Below are positions 1-8,007 of a DNA stretch of 64,000 nucleotides, piece by piece. Location of the stretch: assembly GCF_016598535.1 (NCBI RefSeq), contig NZ_CP066779.1:5454053-5518052 (forward strand). The letters are read 5' to 3'. How positions within the stretch are numbered: position 1 is the first letter of the stretch; each line of letters opens with the position of its first letter. The notes below the pieces were generated by a model. It was not told the origin of the DNA and searched no databases. It saw only the letters and a list, made by a program, of their open reading frames with translations. The position numbers and the translations under genes were made by a program. The DNA is from Rhodococcus sp. P-2 (GTDB lineage: Bacteria; Actinomycetota; Actinomycetes; Mycobacteriales; Mycobacteriaceae).

Positions 1-1193
1 ACCCCGTGCTGAAGAAGATCAACGAGGAGGTCAAACTCCAACTCGAAGACAGCTTCATGTTCTATCTACCGCGGATCTGTGAGCATTGCCTGAATCCGTC
101 GTGTGTCGCATCCTGCCCGTCAGGGGCGATGTACAAGCGAACCGAAGACGGGATCGTTCTCGTCGACCAGGACAAGTGCCGCGGCTGGCGGATGTGTGTC
201 TCCGGATGTCCTTACAAGAAGGTGTATTTCAACCACAAGACGGGCAAGGCCGAGAAATGCACGTTCTGCTACCCGCGCGTCGAAGTGGGGCTGCCGACCG
301 TGTGTGCGGAGACCTGTGTCGGTCGCTTGCGCTACATCGGCCTCATCTTCTACGACGTCGACAAGGTACTCGAGGCGGCGACCGTACCCGACGAGAAAGA
401 TCTGTACGAGGCTCAACTCGATGTCCTGCTGGATCCGAATGATCCCGAGGTCGTCGAAGGTGCTCGCGCAGAGGGCATCTCGGACGAGTGGATCGAGGCG
501 GCGCAGAGGTCACCCATCCACGCTTTGATCAAGGACTATCGCGTCGCACTGCCCCTTCATCCGGAGTTTCGCACCATGCCGATGGTCTGGTACGTCCCGC
601 CCCTGTCCCCCGTGGTCGATGCCGTGAGCCGCGACGGCCACGACGGGGAGGACGTCGGCAATCTTTTCGGTGCTCTCGACTCGTTGCGGATTCCGATCGA
701 ATATCTGGCCGGACTGTTCACGGCCGGCGATACCGATATCGTCGACGGAGTTCTGCGACGACTGGCCGCGATGCGTTCGTACATGCGCGACATCAACCTC
801 GGCCGTGAACCTCAGCCCCATATCCCCGAGGCGGTAGGAATGACGGAGGAAGACATCTACGAGATGTACCGCCTTCTGGCTTTGGCAAAGTACGAGGAGC
901 GCTACATCATTCCCACTGCCTACGCGGTCGACGGGCACAGACTCGAGGAGACGGCAACCGAGTGCGCTCTGGATTTCGACGGCGGCCCCGGTATGCACGA
1001 GTCCGGACCGTTCGGCGAGGCCAGCGGTGGCCCGGTCCCGGTGGCAGTCGAGACCTTTCACGCCTTGCGTGAGCGTCAGACGACGGAGGAATTGTCCGCC
1101 AACTCCGCTGACCCGTCCCGGGTCAATCTCCTGAACTGGGACGGCAAGGGCAAACCCACTGGGCTCTTTCCCGATCGAGGTGCGCGTCGATGA
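1..1193 (+). CDS. narH: Respiratory nitrate reductase beta subunit NarH, 5' truncated by the window edge
   Basis: This is the C-terminal roughly 395 residues of the electron-transfer subunit of a membrane-bound molybdenum nitrate reductase. It carries electrons through Fe-S clusters from NarI haem to NarG on the cytoplasmic side. Cysteine groups typical of NarH are visible: CEHCLNPSC, then CRGWRMC, where Trp replaces a Cys as in the [3Fe-4S] cluster of NarH, then EKCTFC and a final CAETC. The reading frame is open to the left edge, so the true start lies upstream, presumably after narG. The stop overlaps the narJ start (ATGA), which shows translational coupling in a narGHJI operon. The family call is secure. 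Confidence 0.96.
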   Translation, partial: PVLKKINEEVKLQLEDSFMFYLPRICEHCLNPSCVASCPSGAMYKRTEDGIVLVDQDKCRGWRMCVSGCPYKKVYFNHKTGKAEKCTFCYPRVEVGLPTVCAETCVGRLRYIGLIFYDVDKVLEAATVPDEKDLYEAQLDVLLDPNDPEVVEGARAEGISDEWIEAAQRSPIHALIKDYRVALPLHPEFRTMPMVWYVPPLSPVVDAVSRDGHDGEDVGNLFGALDSLRIPIEYLAGLFTAGDTDIVDGVLRRLAAMRSYMRDINLGREPQPHIPEAVGMTEEDIYEMYRLLALAKYEERYIIPTAYAVDGHRLEETATECALDFDGGPGMHESGPFGEASGGPVPVAVETFHALRERQTTEELSANSADPSRVNLLNWDGKGKPTGLFPDRGARR

Positions 1194-1861
1194 TCGGGTT
1201 CGGCCGAGGCAATCGCAGAAGCGGTCGCCGCAGCGCGGTCGCGCAACACCGACTGGTGTGGCATGCCGCCGGATTGCTGTTGGCCTATCCCGACGCGGGT
1301 CAAGGCGAGCGACTCGGCGTCGTCGAGGACATCCTCGGCCATCTGCCGCCGAATTCGCGAGATCAGCTCGCCGAGACCTGTCGCTTTCTGCGTGGCTGCG
1401 ACGAATACGTCGCGGCCACGCAGTACGTCGAGACATTCGACCTCCGGCGGCGCAGCACCCTCTACCTGACGTACTGGACTGCGGGCGATACACGCAATCG
1501 AGGGCGCGAGATCTTGTCGTTCGCCGACGCCTACCGCGGGGCCGGAGTCGAGCCTCCGAAGAGCGAATCGGCAGACCACCTGACCGTCGTACTCGAGTTC
1601 GCCGCATGCGTCGATCCCGAAGCCGGATCGAAACTGCTCTCAGCGCATCGTGTTCCGCTGGAGACCATCTGGTCTGCACTGACCGACTCGACCTCACCGT
1701 ACGCGCCGGTTCTCGCGGCGGTGTGCGGAACACTGCCGTCCGTGTCGAATCAGGACGTCCTTCGAGCCCAGCATCTAGCGGCGTCGGGTCCGCCGGCCGA
1801 AGCAGTCGGACTCGAACTCTTCACCTTGACCGTCCCACCCCGCCGTGAAGGAGTGACGTGA
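1190..1861 (+). CDS. narJ: Nitrate reductase molybdenum cofactor assembly chaperone NarJ
   Basis: A 223-residue acidic, helical, cysteine-poor protein of the NarJ/TorD family. These cytoplasmic chaperones bind apo-NarGH and help insert the molybdenum cofactor before membrane attachment; they are not part of the final enzyme. Family features seen are the early segment WHAAGLLLAYPD and the middle segment YLTYWTAGDTRNRG, both typical of actinobacterial NarJ. The start ATG overlaps the narH stop by four bases, and narI begins one base after its stop. Position between narH and narI is strong supporting evidence. Confidence 0.95.
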   Translation: MIGFGRGNRRSGRRSAVAQHRLVWHAAGLLLAYPDAGQGERLGVVEDILGHLPPNSRDQLAETCRFLRGCDEYVAATQYVETFDLRRRSTLYLTYWTAGDTRNRGREILSFADAYRGAGVEPPKSESADHLTVVLEFAACVDPEAGSKLLSAHRVPLETIWSALTDSTSPYAPVLAAVCGTLPSVSNQDVLRAQHLAASGPPAEAVGLELFTLTVPPRREGVT

Positions 1862-1862
1862 G

Positions 1863-2594
1863 ATGTCTGCCGGTGAAATCTATTGGGATGTAGTTCCGTA
1901 CGTGGTCTTGGCGATCTTCGTGATCGGTACGTGGTGGCGCTATCGCTACGACAAGTTCGGTTGGACGACACGATCATCCCAATTGTACGAACACCGATTG
2001 CTCCGCATCGGCAGTCCACTGTTCCATTTCGGGATCCTGGTCGTGATCGTCGGGCACTTCATCGGGTTGGTGATACCGCAGTCGTGGACCGACGCGATCG
2101 GGATGAGCGAGCACGTTTATCACGTGCAAGCCCTTGTACTGGGCTCGATTGCGGGTGTATCCACATTGGTCGGAGCCGGGATTCTCGTGTACCGCAGGCG
2201 CACCCGCGGACCCGTCTTCATGGCAACGACGTGGAACGACAAATTGATGTACGTGGTGCTGATCGCCGCAATCGTCGCCGGTCTGGCAACAACAGTGCTC
2301 GGCTCCGGTGCGTTCGGCGAGGAAACCAACTACCGCACAACCGTTTCCCCATGGTTTCGTTCGATCTGGATCCTGCAGCCCCGAGGTGACCTGATGGCTC
2401 AGGCCTCGCTCGATTTCCACATCCACGTCTCGATTGCCATGGTGTTGTTCGCATTGTGGCCGTTCACGCGCCTCGTGCATGTCTTCAGTGCACCGGTCGC
2501 GTACCTGTTCCGGCCGTACATCGTCTACCGCAGCCGCGACGACGCTCGTAAGAACGAGCTGGTCGGCTCACGTCCCCACCGTCGGGGTTGGTGA
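1863..2594 (+). CDS. narI: Respiratory nitrate reductase gamma subunit NarI (cytochrome b)
   Basis: A 243-residue integral membrane protein with about five transmembrane helices. It oxidises menaquinol and passes electrons through two b-type haems to NarH. Family signs are the N-terminal helix before WWRYRYDKFGWTTRSSQ, histidines in FHFGILVVIVGHFIGL and in DFHIHVSI, and the C-terminal segment RLVHVFSAPVAYLFRPYIVYR. These are the places where NarI carries haem ligands. It is the last gene of the operon. Its 3' end overlaps by 27 bases the 3' end of the convergent transporter gene on the minus strand. Confidence 0.95.
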   Translation: MSAGEIYWDVVPYVVLAIFVIGTWWRYRYDKFGWTTRSSQLYEHRLLRIGSPLFHFGILVVIVGHFIGLVIPQSWTDAIGMSEHVYHVQALVLGSIAGVSTLVGAGILVYRRRTRGPVFMATTWNDKLMYVVLIAAIVAGLATTVLGSGAFGEETNYRTTVSPWFRSIWILQPRGDLMAQASLDFHIHVSIAMVLFALWPFTRLVHVFSAPVAYLFRPYIVYRSRDDARKNELVGSRPHRRGW

Positions 2595-3554
2595 ACTCAC
2601 CGCCCGCAATCGTCGCAGCGAAGCGATCAGCAGGACTGTGCACAGCGCTACCGCCGGCCACACCAACACTGCACCTACCGGCTTCAACCAGGTAGCTGAC
2701 GCCGTCGCTGCGACGGTCAGTGACGCGGCCGAGGTCATGCCCATCGGGAATGCGGTCGACCAGCGTCTGACGTCGTAGTCGAGTCGCGGCCAGACCAATT
2801 CGCAGACAAGCAACACTGCGTAACATCCGAGCACGATGACCATGAGCCCCACGCTCAACCGTTGGCAGAAATGATGCAGTCCTTGCGGCCAACCGACAGC
2901 CTGCGCTGCTGCGGACAGTTTTCCGGCCGCAAGCGTCGAAATCGCCAGCGCCCCACCGAAGACCCAATGATCTCCGGCACCGATGCGGAGCTGGTTGAAC
3001 GAGAACCTGACGAGCACCAAGACATAGAACGCCAGGCCGAGAACGAAAGCAACGGCCGACGGAATCGCGATCCAATGCGCCGTGGTTGTGGCCGCCAGCG
3101 TTGCTCCCAACACAGCCAGGCCCTGGGTGGCCACACACAGCAGAAAATGCACGCCGACGGTCGGCGAAGTCCAGTGTCGAATCACCGCCGGTATGAGCAC
3201 GATCCACGCGAGCACTGCGATCGCGAGCGCAGTGAATCCGACAAGACTCCAATCGAACAGGGCGAATCGTGTGCCCAGGACTGTCGTCGCCGCTACGCCC
3301 GTGAGTGCCGGAGGGGTATCCGCCTCGTCGATCCACCGTGCTCGATCATCGACCAACCTCGATGCGAACACCACAGTGAGAACGAGCCAGATTGCCGTCC
3401 CGATCACCAGCCACACCAGCGAAAACGCCTCGAGCCCGATCAGATGCAACGCTACGGACACGATTCCAGAGGACATCGCGGCCGCTCCCGCGCCCGGAGG
3501 GATGACCTCGAGCGTGCGGCCTGCTGTCGATCTAGCGCGGTGATCGCCGGACAC
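2568..3554 (-). CDS. TDT-family membrane transporter (tellurite resistance / C4-dicarboxylate type)
   Basis: About 328 residues with roughly ten hydrophobic helices. The early segment PPGAGAAAMSSGIVSVALHL matches the start of helix 1 in TDT/SLAC1-fold carriers, which transport dicarboxylates, sulfite or other anions, or give tellurite tolerance. The GTG start at 3554 is chosen because it precedes this segment by about 15 residues and follows a GGA-containing leader. The open frame extends to 4181, but that part overlaps the flavoprotein gene and has no family resemblance. Convergent with narI, overlapping it by 27 bases. The substrate cannot be told; nitrite or another anion linked to nitrate respiration is only a guess. 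Confidence 0.78.
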   Translation of the reverse strand: MSGDHRARSTAGRTLEVIPPGAGAAAMSSGIVSVALHLIGLEAFSLVWLVIGTAIWLVLTVVFASRLVDDRARWIDEADTPPALTGVAATTVLGTRFALFDWSLVGFTALAIAVLAWIVLIPAVIRHWTSPTVGVHFLLCVATQGLAVLGATLAATTTAHWIAIPSAVAFVLGLAFYVLVLVRFSFNQLRIGAGDHWVFGGALAISTLAAGKLSAAAQAVGWPQGLHHFCQRLSVGLMVIVLGCYAVLLVCELVWPRLDYDVRRWSTAFPMGMTSAASLTVAATASATWLKPVGAVLVWPAVALCTVLLIASLRRLRAVSSPTPTVGT

Positions 3555-3855
3555 ACATCCATGATGCGTGACGGTGCAGCCGGGTGCGGTGATTTCGACC
3601 CGGCAATTCGAATTGGTCCGCCCCGAATCGTTCCCCGCTCGGCACGCTGAAGCAAGAATCTGGAGCGTTGGATCGCCGTGGCCTGTTGGCCGATTGCCGC
3701 AACACTCAGTGCGGTCCAGTTTTTCAAGTCGAGGCCCAACAGCTGAGTACTTGATGTGCACCCTCTGATCCTCGGACGACTGTCCGGAACAGGCCTTCTC
3801 TCGCTCACCGGGAAGGCACGTATGGGGCGCCGCCATCTGACCATAGCTTTGTGAC
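3555..3855. other. Intergenic region between divergent transporter and flavoprotein genes
   Basis: About 300 bases with no convincing gene. A minus-strand frame covers part of it but shows no protein-like composition. The stretch TAGCTT at 3844-3849 lies only six bases before the plus-strand ATG at 3856, and no ribosome binding site is visible, so the flavoprotein mRNA may be leaderless. Nothing else recognisable was seen. Confidence 0.4.
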
Positions 3856-5289
3856 ATGGACAACAACGTCGATGTCATTGTCATCGGATCGGGTGCTGCC
3901 GGATCCGCCGCAGCACTCCAAGCACACGCTGACGGCGCGTCGGTGGTGATTCTGGAGAAGAGCGGACGCGATGCCGCGGGCGGCAATACTCGACTGTCCG
4001 GCAGTGGATGGTTCGTCAACCAGGACCCTGCTGCCGCCCGCACCTTCCTGCGTTCGTTGAACGGATCGTTCACCGTTGCCGACGATGTCATCGACGCCTG
4101 GGCAGAGAATACGCAAGGACTTTCCGACTGGCTCCGCAGTCTGGGTGCATCTGTAGCGATGACCGGCGATTTCCATTCCACGGCGGAGTACGGCGAACTC
4201 GACGGAAGTTCTTGTTACGCAGGGATGGACACCATCGAAGGGAAGATGGGCAATGAACTTCTCTACCACTTCCTCGTTTCCGCTCTCGCTGAACGCGGCA
4301 TCACCACTCTTTTCGACACCGAAGCCACCAGACTCTTGACGGATGAATCCGGATCGGTGACCGGAGTCGAGGTCCGTTCGAGTGAACAAACTTCGGAGAT
4401 CCAAGCGCGCCGGGGCGTCATTCTTGCCACCGGAGGATTCGAAGCGAATCCGGCCATGGTGCGCGACTACTTGCGTCTGGAGAATCCGAAGATCTGGGGC
4501 TCACCGTCGGCAACCGGCGACGGCCACCGCATGGCGCAGGCAGTGGGCGCAGATCTGTGGCATATGAACAACATGATGACCATTACGGGAATCCCCGGTG
4601 ATGCCGAGAATCCCACGGGTTTCTTTCTCGCGCTGTGGAATGCACATAATTACGTATTCCTCAGCCGGGAAGGTCGACGTTTCACCGACGAGTCAGCCGA
4701 AATGCGGCACGGTCATGTGTTCAGAGAGGGCTCTTACCAACACTTTCCAGTGCAACCGATGAACATCGTCTTCGACGAGACGATGCGGTTGGCCGGACAA
4801 TTGAGCCCCAGCCGTGACGCACTGCCCGTCGGACACAGAGTCCTCGACGAAAGGTACGAGTGGAGTTCGGACAATCAAGCCGAGATCGACAAGGGTTGGA
4901 TCGTCAAGGCGGACACGCTTGCCGAGCTCGCCGAGAAGCTCGGACTGGACCCCACAGTCGTGGAAACGAGCGTGCGCCGCTACAACGAGGCGTGCACAGA
5001 CGGCGTAGACCACTCGTTCGGTCGCAAGCCCGAGACTCTGGCTCCGATAGCGATCGCTCCGTTCTACGCCGTCTCCGGGCCACCGCTGCTGGGATGGAGT
5101 AGCGGTGGGCCGCGCCGCGACGGTCATTCCCGCGTACTCGACACCGCCGGTAGCCCGATTCCGGGACTGTATGCGGCGGGCGCGGTGAGTTCCACCTACA
5201 GCGCGGCAAAGGACGGTGGATTCCACATTGCCGACGCCTTCGCATTCGGCCGTGTCGCCGGGGCCCACGCTGCCGCGCGCCAAGCTTGA
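3856..5289 (+). CDS. FAD-dependent oxidoreductase of the fumarate reductase / 3-ketosteroid dehydrogenase-like family
   Basis: A 477-residue soluble flavoprotein. The N-terminal dinucleotide fold has GSGAAG at residues 11-16 and ends its second strand in an acidic residue (VVILEKS), which binds the FAD ribose. Next come the GGNTRLSGSG flavin loop and the C-terminal segment GLYAAGAVSSTYSAAKDGGF, typical of FAD_binding_2 proteins (fumarate reductase flavoprotein, urocanate reductase, KstD-like). The substrate cannot be assigned: neighbours give no pathway, and the covalent-FAD histidine region of succinate dehydrogenase is not evident. There is no Shine-Dalgarno sequence, so translation may be leaderless. 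Confidence 0.85.
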   Translation: MDNNVDVIVIGSGAAGSAAALQAHADGASVVILEKSGRDAAGGNTRLSGSGWFVNQDPAAARTFLRSLNGSFTVADDVIDAWAENTQGLSDWLRSLGASVAMTGDFHSTAEYGELDGSSCYAGMDTIEGKMGNELLYHFLVSALAERGITTLFDTEATRLLTDESGSVTGVEVRSSEQTSEIQARRGVILATGGFEANPAMVRDYLRLENPKIWGSPSATGDGHRMAQAVGADLWHMNNMMTITGIPGDAENPTGFFLALWNAHNYVFLSREGRRFTDESAEMRHGHVFREGSYQHFPVQPMNIVFDETMRLAGQLSPSRDALPVGHRVLDERYEWSSDNQAEIDKGWIVKADTLAELAEKLGLDPTVVETSVRRYNEACTDGVDHSFGRKPETLAPIAIAPFYAVSGPPLLGWSSGGPRRDGHSRVLDTAGSPIPGLYAAGAVSSTYSAAKDGGFHIADAFAFGRVAGAHAAARQA

Positions 5290-5310
5290 TACCGTCGGCC
5301 TTTCGACTGA

Positions 5311-5961
5311 CTAGCTGCGCACAATCACGTGGCTCGTCAGTTGTGGGCGATCGTCACGCAGATGAATCCTCTGCGCCGGATGAAACCGGGATTCGTACCG
5401 AGACGCTATCGCCTCGGCGGTCCCGTAATAGCTCACATCGCGCGGACGAACCTTCGCGCGCCGCAAGGACTCGTCGAAGCTGGCTTCAACCCAGATTCGT
5501 AGGTCGAACTGATCTCGCATCAGTCCCCGAAAGAGCAGAACTCCCTCGACGAGCACGATGGCACGATCTGGAACCCGGGCCTTCGTTACCACCGATTCGT
5601 CCGTCTCCGGATCAGTCGAGACGTAGGAAATGTCGGAAACTTCGGCCGACCGTAGCGGCACCAGCACACGACTGCTGAGGATCGAATAGTCGTACGCATC
5701 CTCGAGATACCCACGCACCGCGTCGGGATTGTTGTTTCGTACGGCTTTCGCAGTCGAGAACTCGTCGCCACGGATCGTGACGACGTCATGGCCCGCCGTC
5801 GAGATACCGTCAGCCAACTCGTCTGCGATGGTCGATTTTCCGGACGCCTCGATTCCCGAGAGCCCGACGACAGTGCGTCCGAAGCGTACTTCGTGGCACC
5901 GTACGACGTGCTCGACAAGAGAACCCGAATCATCCGCGCCGAAGGTCTTCTGCCGATTCAC
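5311..5961 (-). CDS. P-loop nucleoside kinase-like protein (uridine kinase family)
   Basis: A 216-residue protein with a Walker A motif GIEASGKST near residue 36 and the later segment DRAIVLVEGVLLFRGLMRDQ. The second segment resembles the region of uridine kinase/phosphoribulokinase enzymes that follows substrate binding. It probably phosphorylates a nucleoside or other small molecule in the cytoplasm. The GTG start at 5961 forms a GTGA overlap with the stop of the upstream 100-residue gene, so the two are coupled. The exact substrate is unknown; Rhodococcus genomes carry several such uridine kinase-like proteins. Confidence 0.75.
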   Translation of the reverse strand: MNRQKTFGADDSGSLVEHVVRCHEVRFGRTVVGLSGIEASGKSTIADELADGISTAGHDVVTIRGDEFSTAKAVRNNNPDAVRGYLEDAYDYSILSSRVLVPLRSAEVSDISYVSTDPETDESVVTKARVPDRAIVLVEGVLLFRGLMRDQFDLRIWVEASFDESLRRAKVRPRDVSYYGTAEAIASRYESRFHPAQRIHLRDDRPQLTSHVIVRS

Positions 5962-6260
5962 ACCCGAGCGGCCTTGACCTCGTCGAAGAACGCGATGACG
6001 GCGGCTTCATTCTCCGGCGGGACCGTCATTGACGCCCGTGGACCCGCTACCGCGATGGAGTCGTCGGCGAGCCGGTTTCCGATGGTGAGCTTCAGTCCCG
6101 ACTTCGACGGTTTCGCCTTCACCGCAATGTGTTCGACATGCCAGCGAGCCACTTCGCTCGTGCTCGCAGCGGTGCGGTCGAAGACCTCCACCGTGCGGTG
6201 GTCGAGGACCATGACGATGTTGGTCCCGACGGTAACTTCCAGATAGCGTCGTTCCGCCAC
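5958..6260 (-). CDS. Hypothetical protein, 100 residues, coupled to the kinase gene
   Basis: A small, probably soluble protein beginning MAERRYLEVTVGTNIV from a GTG start. It looks like a beta-rich domain followed by a C-terminal helix (ENEAAVIAFFDEVKAARV). I recognise no family. The stop overlaps the downstream kinase start (GTGA), so the two proteins may act together. Upstream, CACGGTGTG at 6258-6266 and CACACCGTG at 6296-6304 form a 9-base inverted repeat with a 29-base gap around the start codon and leader. This could be regulatory, but the evidence is thin. Confidence 0.6.
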   Translation of the reverse strand: MAERRYLEVTVGTNIVMVLDHRTVEVFDRTAASTSEVARWHVEHIAVKAKPSKSGLKLTIGNRLADDSIAVAGPRASMTVPPENEAAVIAFFDEVKAARV

Positions 6261-6329
6261 GGTGTGCGCCTTTCGGTCAGTTGAACCCGACGCTACACAC
6301 CGTGGCAGATCTCAGCGTGACATAACTCC

Positions 6330-6377
6330 GCTATTCAAAACTTCAGCTGTTCAGAACTTCTGTTGTTCAGAACTTCA
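6330..6377 (-). repeat. Three tandem 16-bp repeats ending exactly at a stop codon
   Basis: Three adjacent 16-base units occupy 6330-6345, 6346-6361 and 6362-6377. They read GCTATTCAAAACTTCA, GCTGTTCAGAACTTCT and GTTGTTCAGAACTTCA on the plus strand. The last three bases are the complement of the TGA stop of the dehydrogenase gene, so the array begins at the stop codon and runs into the 3' untranslated region. The period is not a multiple of three. A comparable 16-bp triplication overlaps another gene end at 40891-40938. Confidence 0.85.
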
Positions 6378-7205
6378 GCGGGATGAACTACCCGCATCCA
6401 CCGGCAGGGCGACCGACGTGATGTAGCGGGCCTCGTCGGAAGACAGGAACAGAGCAGCGTTCGCTACGTCCACCGGTTCGATCCACGGAATGGCGAGCAT
6501 GTTCATCGTCATCGCGGCCGCAGCGAATTCCTCCCGCGTCGGGTTCTCGAGATCGGGGCGGAACTTGCCGCGCACCAACGGGTTCTGAATCATCGGGGTG
6601 TCGACGTTGGTGGGATGGACCGTGTTGACCCGCACGTTGTACGGCGCCAGTTCCTTTGCCAGCGAACGCATCAGACCGACTACACCGTGCTTGGCTGCGG
6701 TGTAATGCGCAACCCCGACCAGCCCCCGAAGTCCGGCGATGGAGCTCGTGAGTGTCATCGATCCCCCACCTCGCTCGATCAAGTGCGGAGCCGCGACCGT
6801 CGTGGTGTGCCACACCCCGGTCAGGTTCACGTCCAGCATGGTCTGCCACATCGTTTCCGACATGGTCAGTGCCGCGTCGGAGGACGTGATACCGGCTGTA
6901 GCGCACACGATGTCGAGTCCGCCGAGCGCTTCGACCCCCGCGTCGACCGCACTGCGTAGTGCCTCGAGATCCCGAACGTCCACTACTGCAGATTCGACCT
7001 TTCGCCCCATCGCCCGAATCTGCGCAACGGTCTCGTCGAGATCGGCCTCTGTTGCGGGCGGCGTGACTGTCGTTTCCACCGACGTGCACACGTCGACCGC
7101 GATGATGTCCGCGCCCTCTTCGGCAAAACGCACGGCCTGAGCCCGCCCGATTCCCCGAGCCGCACCCGTGATCAGCGCGATCTTGCCTTCCAATCGAGAA
7201 GTCAT
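6375..7205 (-). CDS. Short-chain dehydrogenase, mycofactocin-coupled type
   Basis: A 276-residue SDR oxidoreductase. It shows the cofactor motif TGAARGIG near residue 14, the NAG-equivalent CATAGI, the catalytic Ser of TLTSSIAG and the YxxxK pair in HYTAAKHGVVGL. The insertion ATEADLDETVAQIRAMGRKV and the segment RPDLENPTREEF match the actinobacterial subfamily that includes carveol dehydrogenase, which holds NAD tightly and hands electrons to mycofactocin. It probably oxidises a hydrophobic secondary alcohol. ATG at 7205 is preferred over a TTG one codon upstream. It is the last gene after the monooxygenase and the second SDR. Confidence 0.88.
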   Translation of the reverse strand: MTSRLEGKIALITGAARGIGRAQAVRFAEEGADIIAVDVCTSVETTVTPPATEADLDETVAQIRAMGRKVESAVVDVRDLEALRSAVDAGVEALGGLDIVCATAGITSSDAALTMSETMWQTMLDVNLTGVWHTTTVAAPHLIERGGGSMTLTSSIAGLRGLVGVAHYTAAKHGVVGLMRSLAKELAPYNVRVNTVHPTNVDTPMIQNPLVRGKFRPDLENPTREEFAAAAMTMNMLAIPWIEPVDVANAALFLSSDEARYITSVALPVDAGSSSR

Positions 7206-7209
7206 CAAT

Positions 7210-8007
7210 TCACACTTTCTGGGTCAGGCCGGCGTCGACGACCAACTGACAGCCGGTCATGTAACGGGACTCCGCGGATGCGAGAAACAGGACGGCATTG
7301 CTGACATCCACCGGATCGACCCAGGGAACGGGCAACAGGTTGCGTGCGCTCAGTACTGCAGCAGCATCTGCTTCGGTGGGATTCTCGATGTCCGGGCACA
7401 GGTTCGCGAACACTCGCGCATTGATGATCATCGGGGTACGTACCGAACCCGGATGCACGGAGTTGACGCGAACGCCCTCCGCCCCCAACTCGTTGGCCAG
7501 CGTTCTGGCCAGACCCACCACAGCGTGCTTGGCGGCGCTGTAATGACCCGCTCCGGCAATACCTTTGATTCCGGCGGTCGAGCTGACCAGAACGACGGAT
7601 CCACCGTCGCCGAAGTGCGGAACACAGGCCTTGACGGTGTGCCACGCCCCGGTGAGATTGACGTCCAGCGATCGGTTCCACACTGCCGGTTCGATGGTCC
7701 ACGACGGTCCCGGTGTGTCGTAGACGCCGGCGTTGGCGACCACGACGTCCAGACCCCCGAGTTCGGTAACGCACTCGGCCACTACTGCGGCCAAGCCGTC
7801 GAAGTCCCGAATGTCCGCCACACCGGTGACCGCGACACCGCCTCGACCACGCACTGCCTGAGCGGTTTCCGCCAACCCCGATTGTGCCTGTTCGACGTCC
7901 AACGCGATCACGGACGCGCCTTCTTCGGCTAGCCGCTCACAGTGTGAACGTCCCATTCCGCCGGCAGCACCCGTTACGAGCACCCGCTTGCCCTCGAGAC
8001 GACTCAT
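7210..8007 (-). CDS. Short-chain dehydrogenase, mycofactocin-coupled type
   Basis: A 265-residue SDR protein, paralogous to the neighbouring dehydrogenase. It has TGAAGGMG near residue 13, VVANAGVYD, the catalytic Ser in LVSSTAG, and YSAAKHAVVGLARTLA with the catalytic Tyr and Lys. It also has the same late segment CPDIENPTEADAA seen in carveol-dehydrogenase-like enzymes. The start ATG at 8007 forms an ATGA overlap with the end of the monooxygenase gene. The open frame continues upstream but only as an antisense-like extension inside that gene. Likely an alcohol dehydrogenase acting before or after the Baeyer-Villiger step. Confidence 0.88.
   Translation of the reverse strand: MSRLEGKRVLVTGAAGGMGRSHCERLAEEGASVIALDVEQAQSGLAETAQAVRGRGGVAVTGVADIRDFDGLAAVVAECVTELGGLDVVVANAGVYDTPGPSWTIEPAVWNRSLDVNLTGAWHTVKACVPHFGDGGSVVLVSSTAGIKGIAGAGHYSAAKHAVVGLARTLANELGAEGVRVNSVHPGSVRTPMIINARVFANLCPDIENPTEADAAAVLSARNLLPVPWVDPVDVSNAVLFLASAESRYMTGCQLVVDAGLTQKV

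Noticed and set aside
1263-1848. Alternative frames within narJ
   Set aside because: They are shadows; narJ is fixed by overlaps with narH and narI and by family segments.
3452-3844. Minus-strand 130-residue frame upstream of the flavoprotein gene
   Set aside because: Overlaps the transporter 5' end, is Arg/Ser-rich without structure and has no recognisable start signals.
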